Assembly (NCBI GenBank): GCA_947652115.1
Contig: OX393566.1
Location: forward strand, 12,982,397 to 13,046,396
Length of the DNA: 64,000 bases
Direction of reading: 5' to 3'
Source of the DNA: Blastomussa wellsi
Lineage: Eukaryota > Cnidaria > Anthozoa > Scleractinia > Plerogyridae
Every line of letters starts with the position of its first letter. The first letter of the stretch is position 1. The notes under the pieces were generated by a model, which saw only the letters and a list, made by a program, of their open reading frames with translations, made no database searches and had not been told where the DNA came from. The position numbers were made by a program, and so were the translations under genes. Shown here in pieces: positions 63,803 through 64,000 of this stretch.

Positions 63803-64000
63803 ACTACCTGAAGGTAGGCCAAAAGGGATGGGGGGGACCAGGATTGCTCTGTGATCTGCACGAGGGACCAGTTATCTGACGCACTGGAACTGGAACTTTT
63901 CCCCAGACTGGTGAAGGTGAACGAGTAATGCACAGCCAGCAATGAAAGATACCATAATAATGCCATTGAATTTATGTCCCTCGAAGTGCTGGATTTGAGG

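Overview
The window is animal nuclear DNA made almost entirely of transposable elements. I see no bacterial genes, operons, rRNA or intact host gene. The retroelement families (Penelope-like, R2-like, Tx1/L1-like, Ty3/gypsy, tyrosine-recombinase), the Polinton, the tRNA-type SINEs and the very long (ATT)n arrays look like an anthozoan cnidarian, most likely a stony coral or anemone. That assignment rests on recognition of family style, not on a search. One 200-N gap lies at 3614-3813.

Layout. 1-2845: Polinton integrase fragment at the left edge, a foldback palindrome split by a tRNA-like MITE, a Penelope-like fragment, and a Harbinger-type MITE with TAA duplication. 3500-6841: Penelope-like RT with GIY-YIG domain and hammerhead-like tail, two R2-like LINE tails, and microsatellites. 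7235-8290: dispersed repeat. 8300-12560: a GC-richer block of unrecognised virus-like genes, one of them present twice in inverted orientation. 12650-14815: hammerhead repeat, palindromic MITE and LINE fragment. 15428-37628: one gypsy retrotransposon on the minus strand with matching LTRs and a 4-bp GAAC duplication. Nested inside it are a second gypsy fragment (itself hit by a SINE), a MITE in the leader, and a complete-ended 15.6-kb Polinton (21334-36980) in codon 8-11 of gag. 37629-64000: possible host exons, a long repeat element and its inverted relative, a second gypsy pol (44100-47330), many MITEs, a pogo-like element and a broken tyrosine recombinase.

The Polinton is the best-defined system. 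Its terminal inverted repeats of about 1 kb reach into the start of the protein-primed DNA polymerase B gene. It carries an RVE integrase, packaging ATPase, double-jelly-roll major capsid protein, penton protein and a set of small membrane or coiled-coil proteins, so it is a virus-like element. I did not find the usual adenain-type protease. The polymerase, integrase, major capsid and several other genes contain frameshifts, stops or deletions, so this copy is defective as read, although some shifts could be assembly errors. The penton, packaging-ATPase, PSAP and a few small genes read through. One 208-residue protein carries PSAP, PPxY and YPxL late-domain motifs overlapping in 11 residues. 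Several genes have a TATA-like box just upstream of the ATG.

The least explained region is 8300-12560. Its duplicated protein ends in KGIRAME, like the KGIRPMD end of a Polinton membrane protein, and has acidic repeats, coiled coil and a membrane segment. It may be a fragment of a second, divergent virus-like element.
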